Shown here: positions 6,343 to 8,127 of the stretch, one piece after another
Position numbering within the stretch: position 1 is the first letter of the stretch
Layout: the number at the start of each line of letters is the position of its first letter
NCBI GenBank assembly: GCA_016218485.1
Contig: JACRDY010000042.1
Location: 1-8,127, forward strand
Length of the DNA: 8,127 nt
Direction of reading: 5' to 3'
Source of the DNA: Candidatus Falkowiibacteriota bacterium
GTDB lineage: Bacteria; Patescibacteriota; Patescibacteriia; JACRDY01
Notes under the pieces: generated by a model
Databases searched by the model: none
What the model saw: only the letters and a program-made list of their open reading frames with translations
What the model was told of the DNA's origin: nothing
Position numbers and translations under genes: made by a program

Positions 6343-7291
6343 AGATTTTTTTGTAATACCAATGAATTAATTTTTTAAGAAACCACGCGAACTGTCCCGA
6401 GAAAACCAACGGACCGACTTTGGCCACTGCGTACCGACCACCCAGTGGAATAACGATACCAAAGTGCCGCGGCCGGTATACCTGCAGCGAACGGCCGGCG
6501 ATTAAATTTTTAATATTAGCGGCGGCTGTATCAGCCTGACGCAGCGCCGACTCAATCATCCCCGGCTGCGCGCTACTGCAGTCACCAATGGCGAACACGT
6601 TCGCCTCGCCGGCCACTTGTAAATATTGATTAACCGGATACTGACCGAGCATGACCCCGCCCGCCCAAATCAACCCTTTAAACGACAGACGATGCCCATT
6701 ATCAAAAATTAAACTGCCCCGATCAACCTGCTGCAACCGGTGCCCCAGGATTATTTTGACACCGAGCCGCTGCAACCGGCGCGTCACAATACGGCGCACC
6801 CGGTCATCAGCCAAACCCGGCAACAGTTGCGGGCAGGCTTCCGCCAACGTTATATTTTTGTTGGCAAACATGGTCACCAACTCGGCCGTCAGCTCTACTC
6901 CCGTCACTCCCCCGCCAACGATGATGGCATCTTCATCCGGCAAGGCTTCAATCCGAGCGGCATCTTCCACACTGCGCAGTACCAGCGCGTTCTCTGGCAA
7001 ACCCGGAATACCATAATAACTCACGGTTGAGCCGGTCGCTAACACTAGATAGTCATAATCTAGTGTGTGATAATTCTCTACCCGCTGCTGCACCACTCGC
7101 GCCGATGTGGTAATGCGCATTTTCGCTTCCCCAGCTTGTAATTTGTAAAGCATTGGCCAGTACAGGTGATGATCTTTCTCTTCAATCAGCGTCACCTGGC
7201 CGGGATAATATCGACAGAGTACCTTAGCGCAGCGCAGACCCGCGAAACCTGCGCCCACCACCACAATCTTGTATTTTTTTGCTATATCCAT
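6335..7291 (-). CDS. NDH-2-like FAD/NAD(P)-dependent oxidoreductase, short form
   Basis: A flavoprotein of the pyridine nucleotide-disulfide oxidoreductase superfamily, most like type II NADH:quinone dehydrogenases, which pass electrons from NADH to membrane quinone. It has an FAD Rossmann motif GAGFAG (13-18) followed by the acidic EE at 37-38, then HHLYWPMLYK (41-50) and ATGS (85-88). A second, NAD-binding Rossmann motif IIVGGGVTGVELTAEL spans 123-138, and the C-terminal FAD motif VFAIGDCS 232-239. The C-terminus (FAWFLKKLIHWYYKKIYV) is aromatic and basic, fitting membrane attachment as in NDH-2. At 318 residues it is well short of the usual roughly 400. Part of the shortfall lies between about residues 50 and 78, where relatives usually carry two extra strands before YDYLVLATGS. 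It is the first gene of the operon and overlaps DoxX. Activity and electron acceptor are uncertain. Confidence 0.88.
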   Translation of the reverse strand: MDIAKKYKIVVVGAGFAGLRCAKVLCRYYPGQVTLIEEKDHHLYWPMLYKLQAGEAKMRITTSARVVQQRVENYHTLDYDYLVLATGSTVSYYGIPGLPENALVLRSVEDAARIEALPDEDAIIVGGGVTGVELTAELVTMFANKNITLAEACPQLLPGLADDRVRRIVTRRLQRLGVKIILGHRLQQVDRGSLIFDNGHRLSFKGLIWAGGVMLGQYPVNQYLQVAGEANVFAIGDCSSAQPGMIESALRQADTAAANIKNLIAGRSLQVYRPRHFGIVIPLGGRYAVAKVGPLVFSGQFAWFLKKLIHWYYKKIYV

Positions 7292-7300
7292 GGCAAACTC

Positions 7301-7329
7301 ATAATACTCTTATTGTACGGCACTTTCAA
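7301..7329 (-). promoter_or_regulatory. Sigma-70-type promoter for the NDH-2-like/DoxX/NUDIX/dnaG/rpoD operon
   Basis: On the minus strand there is a -35 TTGAAA (7324-7329), a 17-bp spacer and a -10 TATTAT (7301-7306). Only 9 bp separate the -10 box from the ATG at 7291. Transcription would therefore start within a few bases of the start codon, giving a leaderless or nearly leaderless mRNA. No other promoter this good is seen further down the operon. Confidence 0.7.
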
Positions 7330-7352
7330 GGGGAAAAGATAAATATTAAAAA

Positions 7353-7405
7353 AGTTCAAAGTTCAAAACCAAAAGTTCAAATCAATATCCAATGACCAAG
7401 TTCAA
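7353..7405. repeat. Short AGTTCAA repeats in the ATPase/NDH-2 spacer
   Basis: The 249-bp gene-free spacer 7292-7540 holds the operon promoter on its left and A/T-rich repeats in the rest. AGTTCAA occurs at 7353-7359, 7360-7366 (tandem), 7374-7380 and 7399-7405. Degenerate inverted versions appear around 7460-7500 (TTTAAACTTG, TTTGAATTTTGG, TTTAAACTT), forming a loose inverted-repeat region. I see no ORF, RNA gene or clean terminator in it. Confidence 0.65.
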
Positions 7406-7540
7406 AGAGCATGTTGATTTGACATTTGCCTTTCTACTCTGACTCAAGACCAAAGGGAGTTTTAAACTTGATTTATCATTTGAATTTTGGATTTTAAACT
7501 TATGAGTATTGGGATTCTATACGCCACGGTGCCATTTTAC

Positions 7541-8127
7541 TCATCCAAGGTTTACCCTTAACAATTTTGTGGAATTCAGAAACACCAGCACATCGGGAAC
7601 TAAATGAATGGCCGCCGCCTCAATAGGCCCAATAATCTTGGAGAGCACAAGAATTATGCCGACAACATGCACAACCCCGACTCCTATAAATATATTTTCC
7701 TTGATAGTTAGATATGCGCGTTTACTTAACGCTCGAGCTTTGGCGATTTTCTTTAGATCATCTCCGATGAGTACGATGCCAGCCGCGTCCATTGCGGCCT
7801 GATTGCCCATAACGCCCATTGCGATACCGACATTTGCTTGGGCCAGAGCGGGAGCGTCATTTATACCATCTCCCACCATCGCTACCTTCACTTTTTCCTT
7901 TGTTTGAATGTCTTTAATAATGTTAATTTTGTCTTCCGGTAAAAGATCGGCTCTATAGTCGGTAATGCCAACTGCCCTTGCGATATGTTCGGCAGTCGCG
8001 GTATTGTCTCCAGTGAGCATGATGGTTTTTCGGATACCGTCTCGATGTAGCGCTTGGATTGCTTCCTTGGCGCCTTCGCGCAATTTGTCGGTAAGGTACA
8101 AAATGGCCGCAACCCCGTTATCTATAA
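7541..8127 (-). CDS. Heavy-metal-type P-type ATPase, C-terminal part (5' end outside window)
   Basis: The last 194 residues of an ATP-driven cation pump, open to the window edge; the TTG at 8101 is internal, not the start. The piece covers the end of the P domain, with MLTGDN and the hinge motif MVGDGINDAPALAQANVGIAMG. The last two membrane helices follow (IFIGVGVVHVVGIILVL and AAAIHLVPDVLVFLNSTKLL). This layout, ending soon after two helices, fits the P1B heavy-metal family (CopA/ZntA/CadA). The transported metal cannot be settled. The last helix has HLVPD rather than the D-x-G of typical Zn/Cd pumps, and the metal-binding motif of the sixth helix lies outside the window. It ends 249 bp before the redox operon and is probably a separate transcription unit. 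Confidence 0.93.
   Translation of the reverse strand, partial: IDNGVAAILYLTDKLREGAKEAIQALHRDGIRKTIMLTGDNTATAEHIARAVGITDYRADLLPEDKINIIKDIQTKEKVKVAMVGDGINDAPALAQANVGIAMGVMGNQAAMDAAGIVLIGDDLKKIAKARALSKRAYLTIKENIFIGVGVVHVVGIILVLSKIIGPIEAAAIHLVPDVLVFLNSTKLLRVNLG

Noticed and set aside
7353..7405. CRISPR-like array
   Set aside because: Units are only 7 bp with irregular spacing and no unique spacers of constant length.
8099..8101. TTG at 8101 as the start of the P-type ATPase gene
   Set aside because: The same frame stays open to the window edge and continues the P-domain sequence, so the gene is cut by the window, not short.

Overview
The window looks like a chromosomal segment of a bacterium, most plausibly a Patescibacteria/CPR lineage. 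This is inferred from compact genes, nearly absent Shine-Dalgarno sequences, a tiny stand-alone GIY-YIG gene and short-word intergenic repeats; no marker here proves it. Almost everything right of position 1840 lies on the minus strand. The left 1.8 kb carries a plus-strand integrase and is probably the end of an integrated element.

Layout. 1-183 is the 3' end of an unrecognised gene. 240-1973 is a large serine recombinase whose reading frame runs without a stop into the antisense of a tRNA gene (1841-1919, minus), which suggests the element sits at the 3' end of that tRNA. The tRNA has tRNA-Asn-like acceptor, D and T arms and an encoded CCA, but its anticodon arm is scrambled. Next comes a 79-codon GIY-YIG nuclease gene (1923-2162, minus). 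It is flanked by perfect 65-bp direct repeats (1871-1935 and 2169-2233), each containing the 5' half of the tRNA. Heptamer tandem repeats (2232-2273) separate this locus from rpoD.

The conserved core is dnaG (3656-5458) followed by rpoD (2276-3520), the classic macromolecular-synthesis pair. A strong hairpin with an extra copy of its arm lies between them, just before the rpoD start. Upstream and probably co-transcribed are a NUDIX hydrolase (5433-5882), a DoxX-like membrane protein (5893-6342) and a short NDH-2-like flavoprotein (6335-7291). Their ends overlap or nearly touch, and a good sigma-70-type promoter (7301-7329) lies right before the first gene. A 249-bp repeat-rich spacer separates this operon from the 3' end of a heavy-metal P-type ATPase gene (7541 to the window edge).

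The most interesting part is 1841-2273. A nuclease gene sits between long target-site-like duplications of a tRNA 5' half, leaving one full-length tRNA-like copy and one truncated copy. An integrase element abuts the other end of the same tRNA. This may be a minimal tRNA-targeting mobile cassette.
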